From: Aquisediminimonas sp031376385
Lineage (GTDB): Bacteria; Pseudomonadota; Alphaproteobacteria; Sphingomonadales; Sphingomonadaceae
Assembly: GCA_031376385.1 (NCBI GenBank)
Contig: JANMDQ010000028.1
Coordinates: 1 to 64,000, forward strand
DNA length: 64,000 nucleotides
Reading direction: 5' to 3'
Position 1 is the first letter of the stretch. The number at the start of each line of letters is the position of its first letter. The translations under genes were made by a program, and so were the position numbers. Under the pieces are notes generated by a model. That model saw only the letters and a program-made list of their open reading frames with translations, did no database searches and was not told the origin of the DNA. Positions 1 through 8,787 of this stretch are shown here, in pieces.

Positions 1-19
1 CAAGGTTGGCAGCGACATT

Positions 20-64
20 GAGGCATGGATGCTGAAACAGCGACCCGCCGGGAGCCAGCATGAC
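20..64. repeat. Partial copy of dispersed inverted repeat (family B)
   Basis: Bases 20-39 match the first 20 bases of the right arm of the inverted repeat at 26354-26386, and 56-64 match its CAGCATGAC end; the bases between differ. The opposite arm would lie before position 1 and cannot be seen. It sits downstream of the clpA terminator, with no gene visible in 1-176. Confidence 0.6.
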
Positions 65-102
65 TGTGGTGCAGGTTTTTCGCAATCCGCTCTCATAGCC
101 AT

Positions 103-137
103 AAAAAAAGCCGAGAACTTTGAAGTTCCCGGCTTTC
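103..137 (-). terminator. Rho-independent terminator of clpA
   Basis: Read on the minus strand, a stem made from GCCGGGAACTT and AAGTTCTCGGC around a very short loop is followed by a run of seven T. It begins about 40 nt after the clpA stop codon, so it fits as the end of the clpA transcript. Confidence 0.85.
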
Positions 138-176
138 TAAACATTCAGTCTGCCCAGCAGGCGCTTTGCGCTGCGA

Positions 177-2498
177 TCAGCCTTCGACGCTAACCTTCGC
201 CTTGCTGCCGCGCTTGCCCTTCTTAGGCGGTGCTGGAGTTGTCTCAAACGCCAGCGCACCGTCCTTCAAATGCACACTCACTTCGCCGCCGTTCACGAGT
301 TTACCGAACAGCAACTCCTCAGCCAGTGGCTGTTTGATCTTCTCCTGAATGAGCCGACCCATTGGCCGCGCGCCATAAAGCTTGTCATACCCGCGTTCCG
401 TGAGCCACGCCTTCGATGCTTCGTCAAATTTGATGTGCACATTGCGGTCAGCCAATTGCATTTCGAGTTGCAGCAGGAATTTCTCCACAACGCGCGCCAC
501 AACCGCTGGCGGCAAATAGCTGAACGGCACAATTGCATCCAGACGGTTGCGGAACTCAGGCGTGAACATTTTCTTCACGGCTTCGTCGCCGGCATCTTCC
601 TTTGACACATTGCCAAAACCAATGCCTTCGCTGGCCATATCAGCCGCACCAGCATTGGTCGTCATCACGAGAATGACATTGCGGAAATCGACAGTCTTGC
701 CGTGATGATCGGTCAGGCGACCATTATCCATCACTTGTAGCAGGATGTTGAACAGATCCGGATGGGCCTTTTCAATTTCATCCAGCAGCAACACGCAGTG
801 CGGATTCTTATCGACTGAGTCCGTCAGCAGCCCGCCCTGATCAAAACCGACATAGCCCGGAGGCGCGCCGATCAGCCGCGAAATGCTGTGCCGTTCCATA
901 TATTCCGACATGTCAAACCGTTCGAGTGGAATGCCGAGCAGTTCGGCAAGTTGCCGTGCCGCTTCGGTTTTCCCGACGCCCGTTGGACCCGTGAACAGAT
1001 AGTTGCCGATAGGCTTATCGGGATCACGCAGCCCCGCACGGCTCAGCTTGATGGCACTGGCCAGCACCTCAAGCGCAGTATCCTGCCCAAACACAACCCG
1101 CTTCAGATCGCGCTCAATATGTTCGAGCACCTTCTTGTCATCGGTCGAAACGGACTTGGCGGGAATACGCGCCATCGTCGCAATCACGGCCTCAATTTCC
1201 TTGGTGCCGATGATTTTTTTGCGCTTATTTTCAGGCACCAGCATTTGCATCGCGCCCACTTCGTCAATCACGTCGATGGCCTTGTCGGGCAATTTGCGGT
1301 CATTGATATAGCGCGCAGAAAGCTCGACTGCGCTTTTGATCGCGTCAGCGGTATATTTGACTTTGTGATGATCTTCAAAGGCAGAGCGCAGGCCGTTGAG
1401 GATTTTGATCGTGTCCTCAATCGTGGGCTCATTCACATCAATCTTTTGGAACCGGCGGAGGAGCGCGCGGTCCTTTTCAAAATGATTGCGGAATTCCTTG
1501 TAAGTCGTCGATCCGATGCAGCGAATTGTGCCACCGGACAGTGCAGGCTTGAGCAAGTTGGACGCATCCATCGCCCCGCCGCTCGTCGCGCCAGCGCCGA
1601 TCACAGTGTGGATTTCGTCAATGAACAGCACTGCATCAGGGAGCTTCTCCAGCTCATTGACAACAGCTTTCAACCGCTCTTCAAAATCGCCCCGATACCG
1701 GGTTCCTGCGAGCAGCGCGCCCATGTCGAGCGAATAGATCACAGCAGGTAACAGAACATCAGGCACATTGCCTTCGATAATCTTCCGCGCCAGCCCCTCA
1801 GCTATGGCAGTTTTGCCAACGCCGGGTTCCCCCACATAAAGCGGGTTATTCTTTGATCGGCGGCAGAGGATCTGAACCGTCCGGTCAACTTCGGGGCCGC
1901 GACCAATCAGCGGATCGACTTTGCCCTTCTTGGCCTTTTCATTCAGGTTGACGCAGAATTGCTTCAGCGCGGATTCGGGCTTGCCCTTGCCTTCGGGCTG
2001 CTTTTTCTCTTCGCGTTCTTCATTGCCTTCAACGGGCTTGGCCTCTGCTGGCCCTTCGATAGATTTGGCGAGGCCGTGTGAGATGAAGCTCACTGCATCC
2101 AGCCGCGTCATATCCTGTTGTTGAAGGAAATAGACGGCATAGCTTTCGCGTTCGGAAAAGAGCGCGACCAGAACATTGGCGCCCGTCACTTCATCCTTAC
2201 CGCTGCTTTGCACATGTAGGATCGCGCGCTGGATCACGCGCTGAAACCCGCTGGTGGGCGATGGATCCGTGTTCACTTGCGTCTTCAATGACTCAAGCTC
2301 AGTATCAAGATAATGCGTCACAGTGCCGCGCAGATCGTCGAGGCTGACGCCGCAGGATAGCATTACTGCTTGCGCGTGCGTATCGTCAATCAGCGCGAAG
2401 AGCAGATGTTCAAGCGTCGCATATTCGTGGCGACGCGTCGCGGCAGACCCCAGCGCATTGTGGAGGGTTGCTTCCAGTTCACGGGCAAATGATGGCAT
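177..2498 (-). CDS. clpA: ATP-dependent Clp protease ATP-binding subunit ClpA
   Basis: AAA+ unfoldase that feeds substrates into the ClpP peptidase in the cytoplasm. The 773-residue length is normal for ClpA. The N-terminal adaptor/substrate domain covers about 1-145. Two ATPase modules carry Walker A motifs GEPGVGKT (223-230) and GPTGVGKT (504-511), with Walker B sequences LFIDEIH and LLLDEIEKAH. An IGF tripeptide in the second module (GIGFGN, about residue 620) is the loop that docks on ClpP, which separates it from ClpB. No clpS lies next to it; the upstream neighbour on the same strand is a DUF1192 gene 69 nt away. A charged linker rich in E and K (about 148-178) joins the N-domain to the first ATPase. 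Confidence 0.96.
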   Translation of the reverse strand: MPSFARELEATLHNALGSAATRRHEYATLEHLLFALIDDTHAQAVMLSCGVSLDDLRGTVTHYLDTELESLKTQVNTDPSPTSGFQRVIQRAILHVQSSGKDEVTGANVLVALFSERESYAVYFLQQQDMTRLDAVSFISHGLAKSIEGPAEAKPVEGNEEREEKKQPEGKGKPESALKQFCVNLNEKAKKGKVDPLIGRGPEVDRTVQILCRRSKNNPLYVGEPGVGKTAIAEGLARKIIEGNVPDVLLPAVIYSLDMGALLAGTRYRGDFEERLKAVVNELEKLPDAVLFIDEIHTVIGAGATSGGAMDASNLLKPALSGGTIRCIGSTTYKEFRNHFEKDRALLRRFQKIDVNEPTIEDTIKILNGLRSAFEDHHKVKYTADAIKSAVELSARYINDRKLPDKAIDVIDEVGAMQMLVPENKRKKIIGTKEIEAVIATMARIPAKSVSTDDKKVLEHIERDLKRVVFGQDTALEVLASAIKLSRAGLRDPDKPIGNYLFTGPTGVGKTEAARQLAELLGIPLERFDMSEYMERHSISRLIGAPPGYVGFDQGGLLTDSVDKNPHCVLLLDEIEKAHPDLFNILLQVMDNGRLTDHHGKTVDFRNVILVMTTNAGAADMASEGIGFGNVSKEDAGDEAVKKMFTPEFRNRLDAIVPFSYLPPAVVARVVEKFLLQLEMQLADRNVHIKFDEASKAWLTERGYDKLYGARPMGRLIQEKIKQPLAEELLFGKLVNGGEVSVHLKDGALAFETTPAPPKKGKRGSKAKVSVEG

Positions 2499-2567
2499 GG
2501 GGTAAGCTCCTTGAACGCCCTATGTTGGAGGCGTAACCTAAATTTACAAGCTGGGCAGAAAGGCCCA

Positions 2568-2765
2568 TCATTTTTTGAACAATGTGTCGGCGGTCGCGCG
2601 GAAACTGACTGAGCCGTCAATCTTGGCCCTAACCCGCCCAATTTCGGCCTGTAATAGTTCGACCCGTTCTTCCAATTCAGCCACAGACAAGGGGTCCAAA
2701 TCCTGCCGCATCAGCAAGATCAAAGGATCGCCCGGTCGCTTGGCGAAAAGATCGTCCAAATCCAT
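2568..2765 (-). CDS. DUF1192 family small protein
   Basis: A 65-residue acidic protein starting MDLDDLFAKRPGDPL. The start chosen gives the typical DUF1192 length; the frame is open further upstream, but that extension lies antisense to the quinone oxidoreductase gene and has no family similarity. The middle (LSVAELEERVELLQAEIGR) is predicted to be a short coiled coil. The family is common in Alphaproteobacteria and has no known function. It is divergent from the quinone oxidoreductase gene (starts 65 nt apart) and upstream of clpA on the same strand. Confidence 0.85.
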   Translation of the reverse strand: MDLDDLFAKRPGDPLILLMRQDLDPLSVAELEERVELLQAEIGRVRAKIDGSVSFRATADTLFKK

Positions 2766-2829
2766 GCCTTGAAATGTTGACCGGGTGGGCGCGGAAGTCA
2801 ATAAGGGCTTGGGCCGAACCGGGGTATTT

Positions 2830-3831
2830 ATGACGATCATTCCAGAACATATGACGGCGATCGATCCGCCTGAGCCCGGTGGGCCTGAAGTGCTGGTGCC
2901 TGTGACGCGGGCTGTGCCATTGGCCGCGCGCGGAGAAGTGCTGATCAAAGTGGCAGCAGCAGGCGTCAATCGCCCTGATGTCATCCAGCGCAAAGGCCTT
3001 TATCCGCCCCCTCCCGGTGCGCCGTCCATCCCCGGATTGGAAGTTTCAGGGGAGGTTGTCGCGCTTGGTGAAGGCGTGGACGCGGCGCATTTGGGGCAAT
3101 TGGTCTGCGCGCTCGTCGCAGGCGGTGGCTATGCTGAATATTGCACTGCCCCAATTGGTCAGTGCCTGCCGGTGCCACAGGGCCTCAGCATGGTTGAGGC
3201 GGCGGCCCTGCCGGAAACGCTTTTCACGGTGTGGACCAATCTGTTCGAGCGCGCTTACGCTGTTGAGGGCGACACTGTGCTGGTCCACGGCGGCACATCG
3301 GGCATTGGCACCATGGCCATTTCACTGGGGAAATTGTTTGGGCTGACGGTCATCGTCACCTGCGGCAGCGATGATAAATGCGCGCGTGCCGTTGAGCTTG
3401 GTGCGGCCCATGCGATCAATTACAACAGTCAAGATTTCGTCACCGAAGTGCAGCGCATTACGGACGGCAAGGGCGTGCAGGCAGTGCTGGATATGGTCGC
3501 GGGCGATTATGTGCCGCGTAACTTGGCTTGCCTTGCCGAGGATGGCCGCCATGTGACAATCGCGGTGCAAGGCGGCGTTCGGGCGGAAATCAACATGGCC
3601 GCGATCATGGTCCGCCGCTTGACCCTCACCGGATCAACGCTGCGCCCCCGCCCGGTCAGTTTCAAAACACTTGTTGCCGATGAACTGCACCGCACCGTCT
3701 GGCCGTTCGTTGTGGATGGCCGCTTGCGCCCCGCGATGGACCGGACTTTTCCGCTGGCCGAGGCCGCCGCTGCCCACACACGAATGGAGGCTGGCGATCA
3801 TGTCGGGAAGATTGTGCTGACGGTCGGCTAG
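2830..3831 (+). CDS. NAD(P)H-quinone oxidoreductase (zinc-independent MDR family)
   Basis: A 333-residue member of the medium-chain dehydrogenase/reductase superfamily, quinone oxidoreductase (QOR/PIG3-like) branch, expected to reduce quinones with NAD(P)H. The N-terminal GroES-like domain has AAAGVNRPDVIQRKGLYPP. The Rossmann domain begins at about 150 with VHGGTSGIGTMA, the nucleotide-binding glycine motif of this branch. There are no structural-zinc cysteines. I chose the ATG at 2830 because family members begin near this point; an in-frame ATG at 2785 would add 15 residues unlike the family. Its stop codon overlaps that of the convergent tsaC gene. Confidence 0.88.
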   Translation: MTIIPEHMTAIDPPEPGGPEVLVPVTRAVPLAARGEVLIKVAAAGVNRPDVIQRKGLYPPPPGAPSIPGLEVSGEVVALGEGVDAAHLGQLVCALVAGGGYAEYCTAPIGQCLPVPQGLSMVEAAALPETLFTVWTNLFERAYAVEGDTVLVHGGTSGIGTMAISLGKLFGLTVIVTCGSDDKCARAVELGAAHAINYNSQDFVTEVQRITDGKGVQAVLDMVAGDYVPRNLACLAEDGRHVTIAVQGGVRAEINMAAIMVRRLTLTGSTLRPRPVSFKTLVADELHRTVWPFVVDGRLRPAMDRTFPLAEAAAAHTRMEAGDHVGKIVLTVG

Positions 3832-4754
3832 GCCGCCGCGCGAGTAAGGCGGTCGTTGATCGCCAAACCGAGTCCCTCATTCGGGACAGGCGCAACGGCA
3901 ATGCACTTGGCCTCGTTTTCATCCGCCTGATGCAAAAGATCGAACAGCCGCGCTGCGGCCTCCACCAAATCGCCGGAGGCTGACAGAGTGGCGTCGCCCG
4001 ATACCGCGCGAAATCCAATCAACCATTCGCCATCATCCGCACTCACTGCATTCAGCCGCAGAGGCTTTGACGGAGCATAATGGCTCGCGAGTTGCCCGGG
4101 GGCTTCAATTGCCTCTGCGTTCGTCAAGGCCAGTCCCAGATCAATCGGGCCGGGACGAAGGAGCCGAAGCACCCCGTCCTCTGCCACAGCGACGATGGTC
4201 GATTCCAGCCCCACCGCCGTCGCACCGCCGTCAAGGATCAACGGAATACGCCCACCCAAACTCCGCGCCACATGGCTACTGCGCGTTGGGCTGATTGTGC
4301 CGCTGGCATTGGCAGAGGGTGCTGCAAGCGGTTTTCCGGTGGCTGCGAGCAGCGCCTGCATCGCGGGGTGAGCGGGAACGCGGATGGCAATGGTCGAAAG
4401 CCCCGCTGTAACAAGGCTCGCAACGCCGCAGCCCACTCGCACCGGCAGAACCAGTGTCAGTGGCCCCGGCCAATGGGCCTTGGCCAGCGCGCGTGCGGCA
4501 TCGTTAAATTCCGCAATCATCTCCGCCGCCGCCAGATCAGCCACATGGACAATCAGCGGATTGAAACTCGGCCGCCCCTTTGCGGCATAAATTCCTGCCA
4601 CAGCTGCGCCATTGGTGGCGTCCGCGGCAAGGCCGTAAACCGTTTCCGTTGGCACCGCGACGCATTGACCATTTGCGATCAGCGCCGCTGCTTTGGCAAT
4701 GGCACTGTCCGAAACAGGCAGCGTCTGCGTGGCAAAAGGAGGGGTTGAGGGCAT
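3828..4754 (-). CDS. tsaC: L-threonylcarbamoyladenylate synthase (TsaC/Sua5 type)
   Basis: Makes threonylcarbamoyl-AMP from threonine, bicarbonate and ATP, the first step of t6A37 formation on tRNAs that read ANN codons. At 308 residues it is the long Sua5 form: a YrdC domain in the first 200 residues, with KGRPSFNPLIVHV, PGPLTLVLP and SANASGTISPT, then a C-terminal Sua5 domain starting with APGQLASHYAPSKPL. The start at 4754 (MPSTPPF) gives the family's usual N terminus. The open frame upstream of it runs into an inverted repeat and is not coding. It converges on the quinone oxidoreductase gene, and both stop codons sit in one CTAG. Confidence 0.93.
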   Translation of the reverse strand: MPSTPPFATQTLPVSDSAIAKAAALIANGQCVAVPTETVYGLAADATNGAAVAGIYAAKGRPSFNPLIVHVADLAAAEMIAEFNDAARALAKAHWPGPLTLVLPVRVGCGVASLVTAGLSTIAIRVPAHPAMQALLAATGKPLAAPSANASGTISPTRSSHVARSLGGRIPLILDGGATAVGLESTIVAVAEDGVLRLLRPGPIDLGLALTNAEAIEAPGQLASHYAPSKPLRLNAVSADDGEWLIGFRAVSGDATLSASGDLVEAAARLFDLLHQADENEAKCIAVAPVPNEGLGLAINDRLTRAAA

Positions 4755-4803
4755 GGGGCCGTGCGCTATAGGCGTGGTGTAACTTAAGCAAGACATCAGC
4801 CCC

Positions 4804-4883
4804 CGTTCGGGCTGAGCCTGTCGAAGCCCTCCCTTTCTTTTCAGCAAGCAAAAGGGGCCCCTTCGACAAGCTCAGGGTGAGCG
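4804..4883. repeat. Dispersed inverted repeat, family A (copy 1)
   Basis: Two arms, 4804-4826 and 4861-4883, face each other across a 34-nt loop. The right arm (CTTCGACAAGCTCAGGGTGAG...) is close to an exact inverse of the left arm of the copy inside rnr at 31105-31128, differing at one base; the left arm here is more diverged. It lies between the divergent tsaC and acyl-CoA dehydrogenase genes, 25 nt before the latter's start codon, so it is probably transcribed in its leader. Confidence 0.8.
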
Positions 4884-4908
4884 GTGGGATAGTTCGGAGC
4901 CGACCCTT

Positions 4909-6627
4909 ATGACCTACGCCACACCCATTGCCGAACAGCGGTTCGTCCTCACCCATATCGCAGGCATTGAAGAGCTTGCCGAACACCCGCGTTACGAAGA
5001 CGCGACGCCGGACATGGTGGATGCGATACTCGAAGGTGCAGCCCAACTGGCAATGGGCGAATGGGCCCCCCTTAACCGTGTGGGTGACACGCAGAATCCC
5101 AAATGGGCGGACGGGGCCGTTACCATGCCGCCGGGGTTTAAGGCCGCATACAAGGCCTATGTCGATGGCGGCTGGGGATCGGTGGATTGTGCCGTGGCCC
5201 ACGGCGGTCAGGGGCTTCCCTTCACCCTTGCCACCGTCGTGCTGGAGGATATGGGAACCGCCAATATGGGCTTCACTCTGTGCCCGATGCTGACCGTCGG
5301 CGCGATTGAGGCGCTCCACACGCACGGATCGCCTGAACAGCAGGCGATGTATCTGCCCAAGCTGGTGAGCGGCGAATGGAGCGGCACGATGAACCTGACG
5401 GAGCCTCAGGCCGGGTCAGATGTTGGCGCGCTCCGCTCCACCGCGACGCCGATGGCCGATGGCAGCTTCGCGGTTAAAGGCACGAAGATTTACATCACGT
5501 TCGGCGAACATGATCTGACGGATAATATCATCCACTTGGTCCTTGCTCGTACGCCCGGCGCGCCTCCCGGAACCAAGGGCATTTCGCTGTTCCTTGTGCC
5601 AAAGGTCTTGCCCGATGGCAGCCGCAACGATCTGCGCTGCGTGTCCATCGAACATAAGCTGGGCATCCATGCCTCCCCCACCTGCGTCATGTCTTACGGC
5701 GATAATGACGCGTGCAAGGGCTGGCTGATTGGCCCGGAAATGGGCGGGATGCGCGCGATGTTTACGATGATGAACAACGCGCGGTTGAATGTCGGCCTGC
5801 AAGGCACGCAAATTGCCGAACGGGCCACCCAAGGCGCGCTCTATTATGCCAAGGACCGCATCCAATCCGCCCGCGCAGGCGGCGGGGCAGAACCCGTGGC
5901 GATCATCGAACATCCTGATGTGCGGCGCATGCTGATCCGAATGAAAGCGCTGACCGAGGCGTCGCGCGCTCTGGTTTACTATGCGGCGGGCCAAGTGGAC
6001 CGGACCCGGCTGGGGCTGGACGGCGCGCGAGTGCGCGTTGATTTGATGACGCCGCTCGCCAAGGCCTACGGCACAGACATCGGCTGCGAAGTCGCAAGCA
6101 TTGGCATCCAGATTCACGGCGGCATGGGCTTTGTTGAGGAAACCGGCGCCGCCCAGCATTACCGCGACGCGCGGATCGCCCCGATCTACGAAGGCACCAA
6201 CGGCATTCAGGCCGCAGACCTTGTGGGTCGCAAGCTGAGCGGAGACGGCGGTGCAGGCCTCGCCTCTCTCATCACTGACATTCGCGCCGAAGCCAGCCAT
6301 GACGGCCTGCTGAAACTGGTCGATCTGGTGGAGGAGTGCGCGGCATTTCTGCTCACCGCAGACCCGGATGATCGACTCGCTGGCAGCTATGCCTTCCTCA
6401 CTATGACCTCCATCATGACCTGCGGTTGGCTGATGGAACGGCAATTGCACGCTGCAACAGCGGCACTGGCGGCGGGCGAAGGCGATCCTGCATTCCTGAA
6501 GGCTAAGACGGTGACGACCCGCTATTATTTGAGCACGATTGTGGCCGAAGCCTTCGGGCAAGCGGCATCGGTGAGGGCCGGGGCGGCGTTGCTTTATGAG
6601 TTGAGCGCGGCGGAATTGGCGGCTTGA
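4909..6627 (+). CDS. Acyl-CoA dehydrogenase, long form with C-terminal extension
   Basis: FAD enzyme that oxidises an acyl-CoA at the alpha-beta bond. At 572 residues it is about 190 longer than classical acyl-CoA dehydrogenases and fits the long branch (DmdC / FadE-like, about 590 residues). MNLTEPQAGSDVG and KGTKIYITFGEHDLTDN mark the middle beta domain. YRDARIAPIYEGTNGIQA contains the glutamate expected to act as catalytic base. The region after about 450 is the extra C-terminal helical domain of this branch. Its substrate cannot be told from sequence: DmdC relatives act on methylthiopropionyl-CoA, others on ordinary or aromatic acyl-CoAs. No other fatty-acid gene is adjacent. Confidence 0.9.
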   Translation: MTYATPIAEQRFVLTHIAGIEELAEHPRYEDATPDMVDAILEGAAQLAMGEWAPLNRVGDTQNPKWADGAVTMPPGFKAAYKAYVDGGWGSVDCAVAHGGQGLPFTLATVVLEDMGTANMGFTLCPMLTVGAIEALHTHGSPEQQAMYLPKLVSGEWSGTMNLTEPQAGSDVGALRSTATPMADGSFAVKGTKIYITFGEHDLTDNIIHLVLARTPGAPPGTKGISLFLVPKVLPDGSRNDLRCVSIEHKLGIHASPTCVMSYGDNDACKGWLIGPEMGGMRAMFTMMNNARLNVGLQGTQIAERATQGALYYAKDRIQSARAGGGAEPVAIIEHPDVRRMLIRMKALTEASRALVYYAAGQVDRTRLGLDGARVRVDLMTPLAKAYGTDIGCEVASIGIQIHGGMGFVEETGAAQHYRDARIAPIYEGTNGIQAADLVGRKLSGDGGAGLASLITDIRAEASHDGLLKLVDLVEECAAFLLTADPDDRLAGSYAFLTMTSIMTCGWLMERQLHAATAALAAGEGDPAFLKAKTVTTRYYLSTIVAEAFGQAASVRAGAALLYELSAAELAA

Positions 6628-6650
6628 GGGTTTAGCTCGCTGCCCCCTTC

Positions 6651-6721
6651 CGCTCAGGCTGAGCATGACGAAGGCGTGGTGGGCGCTCTCAACCAAGGCT
6701 TCGTCAAGCTCAGCCTGAGCG
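6651..6721. repeat. Dispersed inverted repeat, family A (copy 2)
   Basis: Arms 6651-6674 and 6699-6721 match with about two mismatches around a short loop. Bases 6693-6721 are identical over 29 nt to 31147-31175 inside rnr. The element lies between the convergent acyl-CoA dehydrogenase and DUF4349 genes, where it could also stop transcription, although no T-tract follows the arms. Confidence 0.85.
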
Positions 6722-6785
6722 TAATTTGAATAGGCGTAGCCTTTAAACACGGTATCTCATTTCGTGATTGCGATGGTTGAGATGC

Positions 6786-7697
6786 TTACTCGGGACCCCC
6801 CTCCTTCGCCGCACCTCGCCGCCAAGGCCAGCGCCAGCCGGTCATCCAGCCGCGCCGCCGGATCAGCCAGATGAGCCCAGCCAATCCCAAGAGCCACGGC
6901 AGCACACCGACAACGAAGCGCAGCATGAAGCTGATGCTTTCGCCCAATATTTGCCCGGCCTCCCCGAATGCGTCTCGAATCGGGCGCCAGAGGCCTGATC
7001 CAGATGGCGATGTGCTGTTATAGGTGATGGTCATATCTGACATGGCGACGCGCGCTTGCATTTCGGCCATCCAGCTTCTTGCAGCTTCCAACTCTTCCTG
7101 TGCTTCGGCAAAGGCGCGTTCGGCCTCAACCAATTCGCCCACTTTGCCAGACCGGTTTTGAAGCAAGGTCATCAATCGATCCGCCAGCGCCTGCTTAGCC
7201 TTAATCCGCGCGGCTGTATCGACCATCTGTTTGGACAGGTCTTCAGCGTTGATGGCGCGGGATGAGGATTCGCCGCCAGCGGCTTCGACCGCTTTGTCGA
7301 GATCGGTCTGAAAAGCGCGGGCAATTTTGCTGTCGACGACGATGACGAGATTTGCCGTTACAAATTCGCCGTCACTGCTCTCGCGCTGCATGGATTTGAT
7401 CCGGCATTTCGCCGCGCCCATTTTGTCGCAGAGCGCGATATGCTTTGCCTGCACGCCGCCAATCTCTCCCGTGCCCAGCCGGTATCCAAGGGTGTAGCTA
7501 TAAGCAATACGGGGTTGGGCGGTCGGGACGGACGTGGCTGGCGCGGAATCTCCTTTTGCCGCCGGTTCTTCTGCATCTGCGGGCATTTCCATTTTGGCCT
7601 CAGACACGTCCATTGTCTGCAAGGCCTCTGAGGAGCCCCGCTCGCCGCATCCGCTCAATAGTATCAAGCACAAGCCAGCCGCATGAATGAAACGCAT
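6786..7697 (-). CDS. DUF4349 domain lipoprotein (paralogue 1)
   Basis: A 303-residue predicted lipoprotein. MRFIHAAGLCLILLSGCG is a signal peptide ending in a lipobox with Cys18, and a good ribosome site (AAGGGAGA) lies six nt before this ATG. A helical coiled-coil region (DLSKQMVDTAARIKAK ... ELVEAERAFAEAQEELEAA) and the strand VAMSDMTITYNSTSP are typical of DUF4349. A transmembrane segment (VGVLPWLLGLAGLIWLI) near the C terminus is followed by a basic tail. Function is unknown for the family. It lies 50 nt downstream of a paralogue with the same layout, probably in one operon. Confidence 0.85.
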   Translation of the reverse strand: MRFIHAAGLCLILLSGCGERGSSEALQTMDVSEAKMEMPADAEEPAAKGDSAPATSVPTAQPRIAYSYTLGYRLGTGEIGGVQAKHIALCDKMGAAKCRIKSMQRESSDGEFVTANLVIVVDSKIARAFQTDLDKAVEAAGGESSSRAINAEDLSKQMVDTAARIKAKQALADRLMTLLQNRSGKVGELVEAERAFAEAQEELEAARSWMAEMQARVAMSDMTITYNSTSPSGSGLWRPIRDAFGEAGQILGESISFMLRFVVGVLPWLLGLAGLIWLIRRRGWMTGWRWPWRRGAAKEGGPE

Positions 7698-7747
7698 ATC
7701 GCTCTCCCTTGATGCCACCGTGCCAGCCTGTGCCGGATATGCAAGCC

Positions 7748-8638
7748 TTACTCGGTTGGGGCCTTGCGCTTCGCAAAGCGTCGCCAGCCCCAAAAGCCTG
7801 CTCCTGCCAGCAGCAACCACGGCCCGAATGCGCCAAGGAGGAAGGCTACAGCAGTGGTGATCACTTCCATTGATCTTGCGCCTGCGGACAGGCCAGTTTG
7901 CACAGCAGAGCCGCGTTCAAAGCCCATTACGGCCTCACCTGCTTCATAGGTGAACACCATGGGCGTAGTGGCGAGGCTTTCGACCTGGACGTCGCGCTGG
8001 CTGCTTTGCGCCCGCAATTGTGCGCGCAAGTCGGCAGCCTGATCGACAAGGCGGGACCGGACGTCTTTCGACAGGCCGGGGATTTTCAGCTGGGCGTCAA
8101 TTTTGGCGAGTTCAGCTTTGATACTCACTGCGCTCTTATCACCGTCGACAATCTGGCTGCCAACATCTTCGCCCGCCACGGCACTGGTTTCTAGCTTGCC
8201 TTCAGCCCGCGCCACAAGATCCGTGGCGTCGCGGCCGAACCGCAGAGCCAGCGCGGGGTTCAGTTTGAACTGCATATTCGCATCGATCTGGCCGTTACGC
8301 TCCTTAGTGAAGGTCAGCCCAGTCACGCGGCAATTGCCCGCGCCCAATTTGGCGCAAAGGGCGGCATGTTCCTCCTGAACGCGCGCAATCTGCACTTCGG
8401 GTAGGGAGAAAGCATAGCGATAATCAAAGGCCACACCCGGCGCGACATTGGCACCAATGCCGGGCGGTTGTTCGGCCAAGTCTTTGGCAGCCTCACTCGA
8501 CGGCGCGCTGGCATCCGTGGCAGGGCCTTGAGCATCATTTGATGCAGCCGCTTCGGTTGCCGCCGTGCGGTCCTCGGCCTTTTGCCCGCAGGCCGAAAGT
8601 GCCAATACCGCTGCGCCCGCGAAAAGAAATTTCTTCAT
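7748..8638 (-). CDS. DUF4349 domain lipoprotein (paralogue 2)
   Basis: A 296-residue paralogue of the next gene downstream. MKKFLFAGAAVLALSACGQ is a lipoprotein signal; AGGAG lies six nt before the ATG. A low-complexity A/S/E linker (about 25-55) leads to the DUF4349 core, with the coiled coil SIKAELAKIDAQLKIPG and the strand TTPMVFTYEAG. Both copies carry a conserved ALCxKxGAxxCRxxG element, possibly a disulfide loop. The end is a transmembrane helix and a short RFAKRK tail. It is the first gene of the pair and divergent from parC. Confidence 0.85.
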   Translation of the reverse strand: MKKFLFAGAAVLALSACGQKAEDRTAATEAAASNDAQGPATDASAPSSEAAKDLAEQPPGIGANVAPGVAFDYRYAFSLPEVQIARVQEEHAALCAKLGAGNCRVTGLTFTKERNGQIDANMQFKLNPALALRFGRDATDLVARAEGKLETSAVAGEDVGSQIVDGDKSAVSIKAELAKIDAQLKIPGLSKDVRSRLVDQAADLRAQLRAQSSQRDVQVESLATTPMVFTYEAGEAVMGFERGSAVQTGLSAGARSMEVITTAVAFLLGAFGPWLLLAGAGFWGWRRFAKRKAPTE

Positions 8639-8675
8639 GATCATCTCCTCATCCATCCGCCCGTCATCTGCAGGC

Positions 8676-8715
8676 GTGGGAGGATTCATATCCCACTAGA
8701 TTGATAGTGTATAAT
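8676..8715 (+). promoter_or_regulatory. Inverted repeats and TATAAT box before parC
   Basis: GTGGGA (8676-8681) pairs with TCCCAC (8691-8696), and CACTA (8694-8698) pairs with TAGTG (8705-8709). These overlap or abut a perfect TATAAT at 8710-8715. No good -35 box stands at 17 nt, so activity is uncertain. The site lies in the short divergent region between the DUF4349 pair and parC. Confidence 0.4.
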
Positions 8716-8787
8716 GCGGATTCAGTGGAGAAGCTGTGCAGAGCCTTCTCCTTTGCACTCCCCCCATCCCCCTGCTAACGCCCCGCC

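Noticed and set aside
888..1751. A 287-codon plus-strand frame opposite clpA
   Set aside because: Its product is His/Arg-rich with no domain, as expected from the antisense of a high-GC gene; clpA is unambiguous.
5416..6750. A 444-codon open frame on the minus strand opposite the long acyl-CoA dehydrogenase gene
   Set aside because: It mirrors the codon pattern of a clear gene on the plus strand, has no recognisable domain, and crosses the inverted repeat at 6651-6721.
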